Part shown: piece by piece, positions 51,039 through 60,550 of the stretch
How positions within the stretch are numbered: position 1 is the stretch's first letter
Layout: every line of letters starts with the position of its first letter
Source of the DNA: IDS-8 sp040902105
GTDB lineage: Bacteria; Pseudomonadota; Gammaproteobacteria; Steroidobacterales; Woeseiaceae
DNA: 64,000 nt
Direction: 5' to 3'
Assembly: GCA_040902105.1 (NCBI GenBank)
Contig: JBBDXW010000051.1
Span: forward strand, 1 to 64,000
The notes under the pieces: model-generated
What the model was told of the DNA's origin: nothing
Database searches by the model: none
What the model saw: only the letters and a program-made list of their open reading frames with translations
Program-made: the position numbers and the translations under genes

Positions 51039-52007
51039 CTAACCGCCGCCGGCTTTACTGAAGGCATCGATAATTCGAATAACCGCTGGCCCTATTGCAA
51101 CGATAAAGAACACAGGAAACATGAAAAGCACGAGCGGAAAGATAAGCTTGGTCGACATTTTCGCCGCCTGCTCTTCCGCCGCCTGCATTCGTTTGTCTCT
51201 GAAATCGTCAGAGTACACTCTCAGAGCATCCGCGACGCTGGTGCCGAAGCGCATTGACTGGACCAGCAGACCCACGAGTCCGCGGACGTCGGACAAGCCG
51301 GTTCGTTCAGCAAGATTCTTGAGCGCCGCCTCGCGCTGTACTCCCGCCCTGATTTCCGCGGTGACGGTAGCGAGCTCGAAAGACAAGTCCGGATGACTGA
51401 CTCCGAGTTCCTCGGCGACTCGCTGTAAAGCCGGCCCCAACCCGAGGCCGGACTCCACGCAGACGACCAGCAAGTCAAGGGCGTCCGGGAAGCCATGCCG
51501 GAGCCGCTTCATCCGCGACTCCACCTTTCGGTAAAGGACGTAATTCGGTGCGAGCAAACCGACACCCGCTCCCATCATCGCGTACATGACGACAGCTTGT
51601 GTCTGCATCTCCGGAAAGAAGCGGGCACCGGACAACACCAGGATGGGGATAATGACGGCCAGCAGAGTTTTTATGGCATAGAAGACCTGCAGTGCCGTTG
51701 GCGATCGGATGCCCGCCCGAATCATGTTTCTTTGCACCTTGTTCCGTTCCAGTTCTTCCTTCGGCAGGACGAAGGCAGCAACAGGACCTACGGCAGTAGC
51801 GATCCTGATCGCCAACCGACCGTCCGTTGACTCTTTCTCCTTGATCAGCCCCAACCGCCGCCGCACCGGATTCGTGAATGCAGCAACCAGCACGCTGACG
51901 CCAAGGCCGAAGACGAAAATCGTTGCCGCGACGACCACGATGACGCTCTGCCGGAGGCCCGCCTCATCGCTAACGAAGGATCTTAGAAAATCGATCAGGG
52001 CTTCCAT
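51039..52007 (-). CDS. tadC: Tad pilus inner-membrane platform protein TadC
   Basis: The 322-residue product has the T2SF fold: a cytoplasmic helical domain (GFPDALDLLVVCVESGLGLG; FGTSVADALRVYSDDFRDKRM) flanked by transmembrane helices at both ends. With TadB it forms the membrane platform driven by TadA. The gap to tadB is four bases. Confidence 0.92.
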   Translation of the reverse strand: MEALIDFLRSFVSDEAGLRQSVIVVVAATIFVFGLGVSVLVAAFTNPVRRRLGLIKEKESTDGRLAIRIATAVGPVAAFVLPKEELERNKVQRNMIRAGIRSPTALQVFYAIKTLLAVIIPILVLSGARFFPEMQTQAVVMYAMMGAGVGLLAPNYVLYRKVESRMKRLRHGFPDALDLLVVCVESGLGLGPALQRVAEELGVSHPDLSFELATVTAEIRAGVQREAALKNLAERTGLSDVRGLVGLLVQSMRFGTSVADALRVYSDDFRDKRMQAAEEQAAKMSTKLIFPLVLFMFPVFFIVAIGPAVIRIIDAFSKAGGG

Positions 52008-52011
52008 GCGA

Positions 52012-52986
52012 TCACACCTCTATGCGCAGAATCCTGCGTATCCACAGGATCCCCAATACGCCCGATATCATGCCGTAAACAATCATCTTCTGGCCGCGGG
52101 GATCGTTGACGAGCAGGGGAAGATAGTCCGGCGTGGTAACCGAGATCACCGCGAACAGGACGAGCGGCACCAGGGCAAGGACCCATGCCGACATCCTTCC
52201 TTCCGCCGACAGAGTCTTGATCTTTCGATGAAGTTTGAACCTGCCGCGGACAACTCCGGAGATCTGCTGCAGAATTTCGGCGAGATTTCCGCCCGTTTCC
52301 TTTTGCACCAGTACCGACGTGACCAGCGCCATCATCGTGACGCTCGGCACTCTCGCAAGAAGCCCGAGCATGGCTCGCCGCAGATCGTTGCCGTAGTTTA
52401 TGTCGCCGAACGTCAACTCGAATTCCCCGGCTATCGGGTCTTCCAGATCTTCCGCAATCATTCGCAGTGTTGCATTGAAGGGATGCCCTGCTCTCAGTGC
52501 CCGTGACATCGTGTCGATCGCATCCGGAATCTGTTCCTCGATTCTGGCCATGCGCTTGCCGCGTTGGTGCGATATCGTCATGAACGGCAGGTACGCGCCT
52601 GTCGCCCCGGCGATCACGGGCGCAATCGCCATGCGTGTCGTGACCCAGGCGAGAATCGCGGCAATAACGGCGAGAACGACGGACAACAGCGTTACGCGGT
52701 ACGCGAGGTACTTTTTGCCCGCCTGTTCGATTCTTTCGGCGAGCGCCTCCATCGCCGGCAACCGTTCCAGTTGCCGCTCCCACGGGCTCAGGCGCCGCAG
52801 ATATTTCTCGCGGAGCAGGGACGAATACGCATCCCCTTCCGCTGCAGTCTGAATCTGGCTGAGTTTTTTCAGCAGCCTCTTGCGCGCTTTGGCGTTTTCG
52901 CCGAACACGGGGACTACCAGTCCCTGCACCAGCAAGAAAACCGTCACGAAGATCATTGCCACGAAAATCGTCATTCCGTTGGACAT
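52012..52986 (-). CDS. tadB: Tad pilus inner-membrane platform protein TadB
   Basis: From ATG 52986 the 324-residue protein has an N-terminal helix (MTIFVAMIFVTVFLLVQGLVVPV) and a T2SF domain (QIPDAIDTMSRALRAGHPFN; VQKETGGNLAEILQQISGVV). It pairs with TadC. GGAGG stands nine bases before the ATG, and the tadA stop is two bases ahead. An in-frame upstream extension to 53019 is not needed. Confidence 0.92.
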   Translation of the reverse strand: MSNGMTIFVAMIFVTVFLLVQGLVVPVFGENAKARKRLLKKLSQIQTAAEGDAYSSLLREKYLRRLSPWERQLERLPAMEALAERIEQAGKKYLAYRVTLLSVVLAVIAAILAWVTTRMAIAPVIAGATGAYLPFMTISHQRGKRMARIEEQIPDAIDTMSRALRAGHPFNATLRMIAEDLEDPIAGEFELTFGDINYGNDLRRAMLGLLARVPSVTMMALVTSVLVQKETGGNLAEILQQISGVVRGRFKLHRKIKTLSAEGRMSAWVLALVPLVLFAVISVTTPDYLPLLVNDPRGQKMIVYGMISGVLGILWIRRILRIEV

Positions 52987-52987
52987 C

Positions 52988-54349
52988 TCACCGGCCCTCC
53001 GTGCGCCAGTCCGGCTCAAACGTCTCTATGGGTAATATCAGTCCCCGAGGCGCGAGTGACTTGTAGAAGGCGGGTACGACTCCCGTGGCCTTGAGGCGCC
53101 CCACGACTTTTCCGTTCTCATCCATACCTTGTCGTTCAAAGGTGAACAGATCGGACATCGTGATGATGTCTCCTTCCATGCCGTTGACTTCCTGAAGGCT
53201 GGTCAACTTGCGCGAGCCATCTTCCAGCCGCGACACCTGCATCACGACATCGATCGCTGACGAAATCTGCGCGCGCAATGCCTTGATAGGAAACGAAATT
53301 CCAGTCATTGACACCATGTTCTCGATGCGGCTCAAGGAGTCTCTCGGCGTATTCGCATGCACCGTGGTCAGCGAACCATCGTGGCCGGTGTTCATCGCCT
53401 GTAGCATGTCGAGCGCCTCGCCGCCACGCACTTCGCCGACGATTATTCGTTCCGGCCGCATGCGCAGACTGTTGCGCACGAGGTCCCGTGAAGCGACTTC
53501 GCCCTTGCCTTCGATGTTGGGCGGTCGCGTCTCCAGGCGGACGACGTGCGGCTGTTGAAGCTGCAATTCCGCCGAGTCCTCGATTGTTACGATCCGTTCG
53601 TCGTGCGGAATGAAACCTGACAGGATGTTCAGCATCGTCGTCTTACCGGCGCCCGTACCGCCCGATATCAGGATATTCAGGCGGGCTTTCACAACGACTT
53701 CCAGCACCTTCGCCACTTCCGGCGTAATCGTGCCGAGATTGACGAGATCCGCGACCGAAAGAAGCTCGACAGCAAACCTGCGTATCGACATCGAAGGGCC
53801 GTCTATCGCCAATGGGGGGATGATTGCGTTGACCCTCGATCCGTCTTTCAGGCGAGCGTCGACCATGGGAGACGATTCGTCGATGCGACGCCCGACAGCA
53901 GATACGATCCGGTCGATAGTATTCAGCAGGTGTGCATCGTCCCTGAACGTGACATTGGTTTTCTCAAGCTTTCCACGTCGCTCGATATAAACCGACTTTG
54001 CCCCGTTCACCAGAATATCGGATATGGATTTGTCCGCGAGTAACGGCTCCAGCGGCCCCAGGCCCATTATCTCGTCTTCGATTCTCTGGATAACGACTTT
54101 TCGCTGGCGCAAACTCAGAGGCGCGGATTCCTCGACCATCAACCTGGAAGATATTTCCCGGATTTGCTCGCGTGCCTTGTCGTTCTCGACGGACTGAAGA
54201 AGTGACAGATCCAGTACGTTCAGTAATCTCTCATTGATGCGCTGCTTCCATTCCTGTTCCGCGTGGGACAGAGGCCTCATCAGGTCCGATTCGTCGACCG
54301 GGTCGTTTACGCCATCCCTGCCGAACCGGATTCGTTCCGCAATTGCCAT
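52988..54349 (-). CDS. tadA: Tad pilus assembly ATPase TadA/CpaF
   Basis: The 453-residue protein is a type II/IV secretion ATPase: Walker A GGTGAGKT at residues 230-237, the acidic region of DERIVTIEDSAELQ, Walker B RPERIIVGEVRGGEALDM, and the His box GHDGSLTTVHANTP. It powers assembly of Flp pili. The start overlaps the tadZ stop as TAATG. Confidence 0.95.
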   Translation of the reverse strand: MAIAERIRFGRDGVNDPVDESDLMRPLSHAEQEWKQRINERLLNVLDLSLLQSVENDKAREQIREISSRLMVEESAPLSLRQRKVVIQRIEDEIMGLGPLEPLLADKSISDILVNGAKSVYIERRGKLEKTNVTFRDDAHLLNTIDRIVSAVGRRIDESSPMVDARLKDGSRVNAIIPPLAIDGPSMSIRRFAVELLSVADLVNLGTITPEVAKVLEVVVKARLNILISGGTGAGKTTMLNILSGFIPHDERIVTIEDSAELQLQQPHVVRLETRPPNIEGKGEVASRDLVRNSLRMRPERIIVGEVRGGEALDMLQAMNTGHDGSLTTVHANTPRDSLSRIENMVSMTGISFPIKALRAQISSAIDVVMQVSRLEDGSRKLTSLQEVNGMEGDIITMSDLFTFERQGMDENGKVVGRLKATGVVPAFYKSLAPRGLILPIETFEPDWRTEGR

Positions 54350-55533
54350 TAGTTTGCTCCCAGGAGGTTGGGTAACGCGCGGCCGAGAAAGCCGCCGCGC
54401 CGCGTTCCATCGCGATCGGAACCGCTGACTTTGACCGTCAGCTCGCGCAGAGCTTTGGCCACGGCGGATCCTTTTGCACTCTCGGATACCGGGTTGCCGG
54501 TATCGATGCTGTCCGATACAAGCTTGTACTGATTCGGTATTACGTGCAGGTTGTCCACACGCAAGGTCTTACGCACATCGTCAAGTTCGATAACCGAGTT
54601 TTTCGCAAATCGATTCATCACTATCTCAACGCGATCGCGTTGCATTCCAAGCTCGCTGCAAACAACGTGCAGGAGCTTCGCGGCGCAATTGATATGCGCC
54701 AGAGACTGCTGAACCACCAGCAATATACGGTCCGACCGCTCCAGCACGGTCGTGCTGAACGTGTCGATGCGGCGTGGAAGGTCTGCAACGACGTAGTCGT
54801 TGTGCTGCAAAAAAATCTGCAACAGGGTGTCGATTTGCTCCGGCGCAATATGCGTCTGCTGAATGAGCCGATCGGAAGGTGCGGCCAGCAATCTGAGGCC
54901 GCTCCTGTGCGGCGTTACGAACGCTTCTGCCGCGGCCTGGTCCATGTCGTTGATCGCATCGAGCGCTTCCGCCAGGCCTCTTTCCGGCGTCAGATCGAGA
55001 TAACGGGCAAGCCCGCCGAACTGCAGGTCCAGATCCAGCAAGGCCGTGCGCCGGGAGTCATGTTGCGCCAGCCCGCAGGCGAGATTGGTCGCGACGAAGC
55101 TGGCTCCCGCGCCGCCCTTGCTGTTCAGCACGGTAACGAGGTTGCCGGAATGATCGGACTTCTGTGCGAGTTCCTCACAAACGCGGTCGAGACTGTGCAG
55201 CAGGTCCGCCTCGCTCAAGGGTTCCGGGAGGTAATCGCTGGCCCCTGCCCGCATCGAAAGACGCATTGCCTTTGCGTCGCCGGCCGGGCCGAATACCAGC
55301 AGCCGCGCTCTTTGATTCGGGTTAACCGTCGCAAGGTATTCGAGCTCGCCGTAACCCTGCACGTAGTGAAGCAACAACAGGTCCGGACGCGGAACGTCGT
55401 GCAGCGGGTCCGTGTGGCCGTTAACGATAACGCGCGTGTTTACGTCAAACCTGCCATGGTCGCGGAGCCTGGCAGTCACGGCGTCCGCAACGGTATTCGA
55501 GCGACTTGCGACCAGTATTTTTATCCGTGACAC
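54349..55533 (-). CDS. tadZ: TadZ/CpaE-type localisation ATPase
   Basis: From GTG 55533 (AGGAG seven bases before) 394 residues are encoded. An N-terminal receiver-like domain (RIKILVASRSNTVADAV, PDLLLLHYVQG, RAGASDYLPEPLSEADLL) precedes a MinD/ParA-type ATPase with the deviant Walker motif NSKGGAGASFVATNLA and the second Lys replaced by Ala, as usual in CpaE. TadZ positions the pilus at a pole. A frame extends to 55683 without a site. Confidence 0.9.
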   Translation of the reverse strand: MSRIKILVASRSNTVADAVTARLRDHGRFDVNTRVIVNGHTDPLHDVPRPDLLLLHYVQGYGELEYLATVNPNQRARLLVFGPAGDAKAMRLSMRAGASDYLPEPLSEADLLHSLDRVCEELAQKSDHSGNLVTVLNSKGGAGASFVATNLACGLAQHDSRRTALLDLDLQFGGLARYLDLTPERGLAEALDAINDMDQAAAEAFVTPHRSGLRLLAAPSDRLIQQTHIAPEQIDTLLQIFLQHNDYVVADLPRRIDTFSTTVLERSDRILLVVQQSLAHINCAAKLLHVVCSELGMQRDRVEIVMNRFAKNSVIELDDVRKTLRVDNLHVIPNQYKLVSDSIDTGNPVSESAKGSAVAKALRELTVKVSGSDRDGTRRGGFLGRALPNLLGAN

Positions 55534-55558
55534 GACATGACTCCTGTTGTCCGCAGCT

Positions 55559-56041
55559 TCAGCACGGCACGATCTCTCCGTCACGTGGAATACCCAGGCT
55601 TTCGCGCGGCAGCGTCGCTGCGAAAGCCGGTATCGGGACAAGCTGCGAGAGCCCGGGTATGAAGGTCTGCAGTTGGAATCCACCGTTGATGCGGACCCTC
55701 ACATATCGAACATTCTCGAAACCGGCGCCGCCGGGGCTTACAACCGGCGCACCGTTCGCATTCAGGTACTGAACATCGATGTGCTGGGTTTGCAGCCCCG
55801 CGACGATTGGGCTTGGCCCGGTTTCGCCGGATGCGTTGAATACAGCAACCTGCGCGATCGCAGGATCGTTGACCGGGCAGACAGCTGCTGCCCTCGCGCC
55901 GCGCCGGGTCGCTTCGTTCAATGAAGCAACGGAGAAGTACAAGCGGCTGACATCGATGACGGCAAGGATAACCGTCATCAACACGACAGCGACGATGGCG
56001 AATTCGACCGTTGCCAGACCTGATTGACTGTTGATACTCAT
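55559..56041 (-). CDS. tadE: TadE-like pseudopilin 1
   Basis: The 160-residue product has a short N-terminus, the TadE motif QSGLATVEFAIVAVVLMTVILAVIDVSR and a periplasmic domain with two cysteines near VCPVND and the C-terminal VPC. Pseudopilins of this type are processed by the TadV peptidase and help start pilus assembly. It shares one base with the next upstream gene (TAATG). Confidence 0.88.
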   Translation of the reverse strand: MSINSQSGLATVEFAIVAVVLMTVILAVIDVSRLYFSVASLNEATRRGARAAAVCPVNDPAIAQVAVFNASGETGPSPIVAGLQTQHIDVQYLNANGAPVVSPGGAGFENVRYVRVRINGGFQLQTFIPGLSQLVPIPAFAATLPRESLGIPRDGEIVPC

Positions 56042-56502
56042 TACAGTGCTCTCATGCGTACCGAGGCTTCCAGGTTGAAGCCGAGCGACGGGTCGGAACC
56101 GAAACCGAACGCAGGAAGTACCGACCCGATAATTCCGGTATACGAATATGTCGCGCGCACCTCTACGATTTCACCGCCGACACCGGTAACCGTCACGGCG
56201 CCGAGGGTAAGATTCGGCAGAATCGCCGTCCCGGTCCCCGACGTGTCGCTGAAAACCACGAGACTTTGCGTATCGCTGACGATGTCGGGGGAGAGATGAA
56301 AGACTTTCGCATTGTTAACAGCCAGGCCGGCGGCGTAGCGTGCTCCATCCCTGACGGCTTTCGTCAGTGTGTTGTGCTGCAGGAATGCATTCGTCAGTTC
56401 GCCGGCCACGAGCATCAGAAACAGCAGCACCGGCAGGCAAATCGCCGTTTCGACGAGGGCGATACCTCGTTGACGTCCACGTTGTCTGATTTCGGCACTC
56501 AT
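56041..56502 (-). CDS. tadF: TadE/TadF-like pseudopilin 2
   Basis: The 153-residue product has the same architecture as its neighbour: RGIALVETAICLPVLLFLMLVAGE, where the Glu is the TadE/F glutamate, and a small extracytoplasmic domain. It overlaps tadG by four bases upstream. It is named tadF by position; sequence alone does not separate TadE from TadF. Confidence 0.82.
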   Translation of the reverse strand: MSAEIRQRGRQRGIALVETAICLPVLLFLMLVAGELTNAFLQHNTLTKAVRDGARYAAGLAVNNAKVFHLSPDIVSDTQSLVVFSDTSGTGTAILPNLTLGAVTVTGVGGEIVEVRATYSYTGIIGSVLPAFGFGSDPSLGFNLEASVRMRAL

Positions 56503-57773
56503 GAGTCGTTCGAATCCGGGTCCTTGTACAACTGGATGACGTAGGGCCCCGGGCCGCTGCCGGGATTCGGTCCCGGCGTGCCGCCCGCAACGCAGTCGGT
56601 GACAAACTGCCCGAAGATTTCCTTGTCGGGACCGCCCAGGATCGGCTGCAGCATGAAGAAGCAGGCGAAACCGTCGACGGCCAGCGTCGACTGGCCTGAC
56701 TGATCGCCATTACAGTCGGCCACCGGCATTGCCATTACACGGCGAGCATAAGCCCCGGCCGGCGGTGGATTCTGATGCGGGCCGTTCTGCGAATCGTTGA
56801 TGTAGTCCGAATACTGATAGTCGATATCGTCGCCGGTCTGCACTTCGTCGTCCGGGTTATTCGTGTCTCCCTGAAATATCCTGGGAGGCGTGGAGTCGTC
56901 CGTTTCCAGATAGGGGTCCGGCGTAGTAACCACGACGTCCGGTGGATAATCTGCGGGATTCATGCCGCCGCCCGCGTATTGACCGAAGCGGGTGTTGAAT
57001 CCCTGCGACGTCGGACCTGCTGTCACTCCCGGTTCGGTTTCCACCGCCTGGTCGTCAGCCAGGCACTGTTCGAAACTGCCAGCCATGTTTTCTCGCACGC
57101 AGGCGCCGCCGGCCCCACAATCGAGCCGCAGCAATTTGTAGTTGCCGGGCCCTACATCGTCGTGCTCGCCCGGCTGCGGTTTCAGCACGCGCAATTCGTT
57201 CTCCTGAAATCCGAAGAACGGCTGGCTCACGTCGTTGGCACAGACCACGAGAGGCGCAATATCGCAGGCATTGCTGATCGTCGGGCTGGGACCGGCCACC
57301 GCCGACGCAGCGACCGGTATCTGATCGACACCCAGAACTCTGGATAACGTCGTCTGGATATTGAAGTTCTGCGCGATGACGCGAACGTAGGGGCCGTTCA
57401 AGGCACCGGGAGTGAAGGGATTCAACGTCTCCGAATACTGAATGGTTACGCTGATCTCACCCGCGTCATACGCGTCGTCAAACTCGTGATTGCCGGCGCC
57501 ATCGGCGTTCTGCCCGAGCAGGCTGTTGGCCGCGGCGGTCGCCTGCACGGTATCGGCGGGGAGGCTCAGCACTTTCGCCGCCGCCAGTGCTGCCGCGTCG
57601 ACGGAGTTTTGCAGCCGTGTCTTGTTTGCCAGGGCATGGCTGCTGTCGATTGCGAGGCCGGCGACCGCCAGCATGGCGAGCAGACCGGCGATCACCAACG
57701 GCAGGGCGACGCCGCGTTGACCGTAACGCAACTTGCTTCGCGTCCCGCCGGTGTGATGAGTTGCCATGTTCAT
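56499..57773 (-). CDS. tadG: TadG-like minor pilin/anchor protein
   Basis: From ATG 57773 the 424-residue protein has an N-terminal TadE/TadG helix (RGVALPLVIAGLLAMLAVAGLA; SSHALANKTRLQNSVDAAAL) and a long Pro/Asp-rich extracellular domain with several Cys residues. A von Willebrand domain, seen in some TadG proteins, was not found. A frame extends to 58187 through the lipoprotein gene and is discounted. Confidence 0.82.
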   Translation of the reverse strand: MNMATHHTGGTRSKLRYGQRGVALPLVIAGLLAMLAVAGLAIDSSHALANKTRLQNSVDAAALAAAKVLSLPADTVQATAAANSLLGQNADGAGNHEFDDAYDAGEISVTIQYSETLNPFTPGALNGPYVRVIAQNFNIQTTLSRVLGVDQIPVAASAVAGPSPTISNACDIAPLVVCANDVSQPFFGFQENELRVLKPQPGEHDDVGPGNYKLLRLDCGAGGACVRENMAGSFEQCLADDQAVETEPGVTAGPTSQGFNTRFGQYAGGGMNPADYPPDVVVTTPDPYLETDDSTPPRIFQGDTNNPDDEVQTGDDIDYQYSDYINDSQNGPHQNPPPAGAYARRVMAMPVADCNGDQSGQSTLAVDGFACFFMLQPILGGPDKEIFGQFVTDCVAGGTPGPNPGSGPGPYVIQLYKDPDSNDS

Positions 57774-57802
57774 AATCGTCCGCCCCGAAAGTCCTTTTGG
57801 CG

Positions 57803-58102
57803 CTATCGATTGTCGCTGCGGACGCCGACTTCGAGAGCGCCGGAGGCCTCTGCCGGATCGGCGACATCGCCACGGTGACTTTCCAGTACATTGGTCAACC
57901 GGTCGACGTCCCCTCCTTCGACGGGATTCGGATCCGGGTTGTAGGCTGCATCCAGGTTGTATATCTGCTGCTCGGTCATGTGTCGCACCGAGTCGCCAAA
58001 CTGCGGCTCCGTAGTGCTGTTGTGGGCACATCCGAGTAACAACATTGTCACGGCGACAGCAGTAGTCATTCTTGCGGTGATTGTCCTGTGCATGGTCGTC
58101 AT
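57803..58102 (-). CDS. Small Tad-locus lipoprotein (CpaD-like motif)
   Basis: The 99-residue product has a lipobox LLLGC near residue 25 and then FGDSVRHMTEQQIYNLDAAY followed by PDPNPVEGGDVDRLTNVL. The FGDSVR...Q pattern resembles the C-terminal part of CpaD/TadX-type pilotins. It is likely an outer-membrane partner of the secretin. Its ATG overlaps the rcpA stop by four bases. Confidence 0.78.
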   Translation of the reverse strand: MTTMHRTITARMTTAVAVTMLLLGCAHNSTTEPQFGDSVRHMTEQQIYNLDAAYNPDPNPVEGGDVDRLTNVLESHRGDVADPAEASGALEVGVRSDNR

Positions 58103-59658
58103 TCCTGTTCCACTTCGTGGCCATAGCCGGTTCGATCGTTACTGCGCGGGGCCCGGCTTTCCAGCTCGCCGCCCAGGAAGAAGCCAATGTCCCCGGCCTC
58201 GGAAAAATTGTCGGTAGGCAAACGAATGTCGGCCGGCAAGACGGGTTTTGCCAGGTGAGGCGTGACCAGAATCAGGAGTTCGGTCTCGCCTTTTTGATAG
58301 TTCTGGCTGCGAAACAACGCCCCGAGACCCGGAAGGTCGCCGAGACCCGGGAATTTGGTCACCACCTCTCGCATGTTTTCATTGATCAGGCCGGCAATTC
58401 CGATCGTCTGACCATCGGCGAGCTCGACGGTCGATTCCGCGCTGCGCTTCGACAGCGATGGAATGATGAAGGTGGACGTTATGCCGTCGATGCTGATGGC
58501 AACCGAATTGGCGTTGACGAGTTCGCTGACGCTGATGCCAAGTTTCAGGTTGATGCGGCCGGAATCGAGCACAACCGGCAAAAACCTGACGCCGACGCCG
58601 AATTCCTTGAACTCGACGGTCACACCGTCGTCCCCGCGCGGTACCGGAATCGGGAATTCGCCGCCTGACAGAAACTGAGCCTGTTGTCCCGTCTGCGTCG
58701 TCAGCGTCGGTTCGGCCAGAATTTTAGCCAGACCTTTTTCCTTGGCTGCGTCGAAAGCCAGGTTGAACAGAAACTCATCGGTCAGCAGACTTGCGAAAAA
58801 TCCTTTGTCCTGGATGATCATGTCATTCGGAGCAAACTCGTCAATGACCGGCCCGAAGGGCGCCGTCTCGGAAAAGACCGGAATGCGAACGTCGTCCGGG
58901 GCGAATAAAGCATCCGGAAACGACGCGCCGCCGTTGACGCCGCCGACGTTCCAGCGGCTGCTCCGGGTCAGGATCGTGTTGAACCGCACGTCGAGCCTTT
59001 TGAGTTCCGTGCGTGCGATTTCAGCGACCTTCACCTCGAGCATGACCTGCTGAGCTCCGCCGACGCTCATCATGTTGATGACTTCGCCGACCCTGTTTTC
59101 CTCGACGTTCATGGCACCAAACTCGGTCCCGTCCTGTTGGGACGTCCCTGTCCCTGCACTTTCCTTGAAGTAACCTTGGGCAATGCGCAATGCCGCGTCC
59201 ATGTTGCCGACGTTCGACACGCGGCCGGAGAGCACAATGTTTCGCTGCGCGGAGTACACTTCGATGCTTTCGTTGGGCATCAGCCGGTGCAATTTGGCTT
59301 TGAGCGCCTGAAGATCGTGTGTCACCTCGACACTCACTGTTCCGATCAACTGTTCGTCGCTGTCCCAGAGAAGAACGTTGGTTGTACCGAGGTCCTTGCC
59401 GAGTACATAGAGCTGGCTGGAACGGAGAATGAGAATATCGGCGATATCCGCGTTGCCGACCGAAATCCTGGCCGCCGGCGCATCCAGCGTAAGGACGCGG
59501 GACTTGTATAGGGGCACCGTCAGAGAATTCTCTGCACCGCCTCCAACGCGGGAGTTCCCTTCCTGTGCAAAGGCCGCGGGCGCACATACTGCCGATGCCA
59601 GGAGTAGAACTACCGCCCTGAGCACCAGGCCTGGGTTCATTGTTCCGGACGAATTCAT
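58099..59658 (-). CDS. rcpA: Tad pilus secretin RcpA/CpaC
   Basis: The 519-residue protein has a signal peptide ending AFA, an N-terminal pilus-secretin domain (VPLYKSRVLTLDAPAARIS), a BON-like region (LVGR-type; GRVSNVGNMDAALRIAQ) and the secretin core (VMLEVKVAEIARTELKRLDV; TLTTQTGQQAQFLSGGEFP; VEFKEFGVGVRFLPVVLDSG). It forms the outer-membrane ring for the pilus. The lipoprotein gene is coupled to it downstream. Confidence 0.94.
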   Translation of the reverse strand: MNSSGTMNPGLVLRAVVLLLASAVCAPAAFAQEGNSRVGGGAENSLTVPLYKSRVLTLDAPAARISVGNADIADILILRSSQLYVLGKDLGTTNVLLWDSDEQLIGTVSVEVTHDLQALKAKLHRLMPNESIEVYSAQRNIVLSGRVSNVGNMDAALRIAQGYFKESAGTGTSQQDGTEFGAMNVEENRVGEVINMMSVGGAQQVMLEVKVAEIARTELKRLDVRFNTILTRSSRWNVGGVNGGASFPDALFAPDDVRIPVFSETAPFGPVIDEFAPNDMIIQDKGFFASLLTDEFLFNLAFDAAKEKGLAKILAEPTLTTQTGQQAQFLSGGEFPIPVPRGDDGVTVEFKEFGVGVRFLPVVLDSGRINLKLGISVSELVNANSVAISIDGITSTFIIPSLSKRSAESTVELADGQTIGIAGLINENMREVVTKFPGLGDLPGLGALFRSQNYQKGETELLILVTPHLAKPVLPADIRLPTDNFSEAGDIGFFLGGELESRAPRSNDRTGYGHEVEQE

Positions 59659-59734
59659 GAGAGCTTCCTTTTTCTGATTTTTGTCACGTCTGTGTTCTCA
59701 GGCGTCAACGGTTGTCGATCATCCCTATCTTTCA

Positions 59735-60529
59735 TCAGTTCCTGGTTTTCGTCTGTTCGACTTCGGTCCCGCGTATTACCGTGACGGTAGTGTCGCGGTT
59801 GACGGGACGCGGTCGCGGAGCCGCGGCGACCACTCGCAGCGGCGGTTCGGCTGTCGGCTCCGGCTCGACGAATACCGGCGCCTCAGGGTTGCGAAGCGTC
59901 AGCTGGATGGTGCCTTCAGTCCGTGCTTTGACGACGACTTCCGCCTGTTGCGGCGTCATCTCCAGCGTTACAGCACGAACGATCACGGGCTCGTTCTCGT
60001 TCGCCGATGCCGTCTGATCTACAGCCAGTACCTTTATGTTTTTAAGGATGGTTTCCGTAATTGCACGCTGGTTGTCTTTTCTCGAGGCAAGTATGTCCAC
60101 CGTGTTACCCGGCAGCAGAAACCCGGCGACGCCGATGACATCGTCAACGCGAACGGTAATAGCCCGCATGTCCTTATCGATCAGTGCCGCAAGGGTGCTG
60201 CCGCGTTCGTGCGCGGCGAAGCGCTCGCTCACCAGAATCTCGCCGCGAGCAATCGCAGTCGTCGACACCTGGCCTTCAACCTCGTCGAAACTGGTGAACG
60301 CCCCGCTCGGCATGACGTCCATCGGTACTTCAATGAACTTCAGATGCCGTCCTTCGACTTTTGTCGCGAACGGTATAGCCAAAGCGGCGGCAACGACGCG
60401 ATGAACGTTGGGTTGCGCGCTCGCCTGGGTGACCAGTTGGCCGTTAACCCAGACGTTGGCCACCCACGCGGCCCCCGCGGCCATCAACAGCGACAAAAAT
60501 ATCAGGACCAATCCTCTACGCTTAGCCAT
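59735..60529 (-). CDS. rcpC: Tad pilus assembly protein RcpC/CpaB
   Basis: The 264-residue protein has an N-terminal helix (RGLVLIFLSLLMAAGAAWVAN) and an SAF domain (VVAAALAIPFATKVEGRHL; GEILVSERFA), followed by a beta-rich domain (ITVRVDDVIGVAGFLLPGN TVDIL). CpaB connects the secretin to the periplasm. It has a Pro/Arg-rich tail. Twenty-one bases separate it from the ATPase gene upstream. Confidence 0.92.
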   Translation of the reverse strand: MAKRRGLVLIFLSLLMAAGAAWVANVWVNGQLVTQASAQPNVHRVVAAALAIPFATKVEGRHLKFIEVPMDVMPSGAFTSFDEVEGQVSTTAIARGEILVSERFAAHERGSTLAALIDKDMRAITVRVDDVIGVAGFLLPGNTVDILASRKDNQRAITETILKNIKVLAVDQTASANENEPVIVRAVTLEMTPQQAEVVVKARTEGTIQLTLRNPEAPVFVEPEPTAEPPLRVVAAAPRPRPVNRDTTVTVIRGTEVEQTKTRN

Positions 60530-60550
60530 TTCGTGTCTCTCCTGCGATTC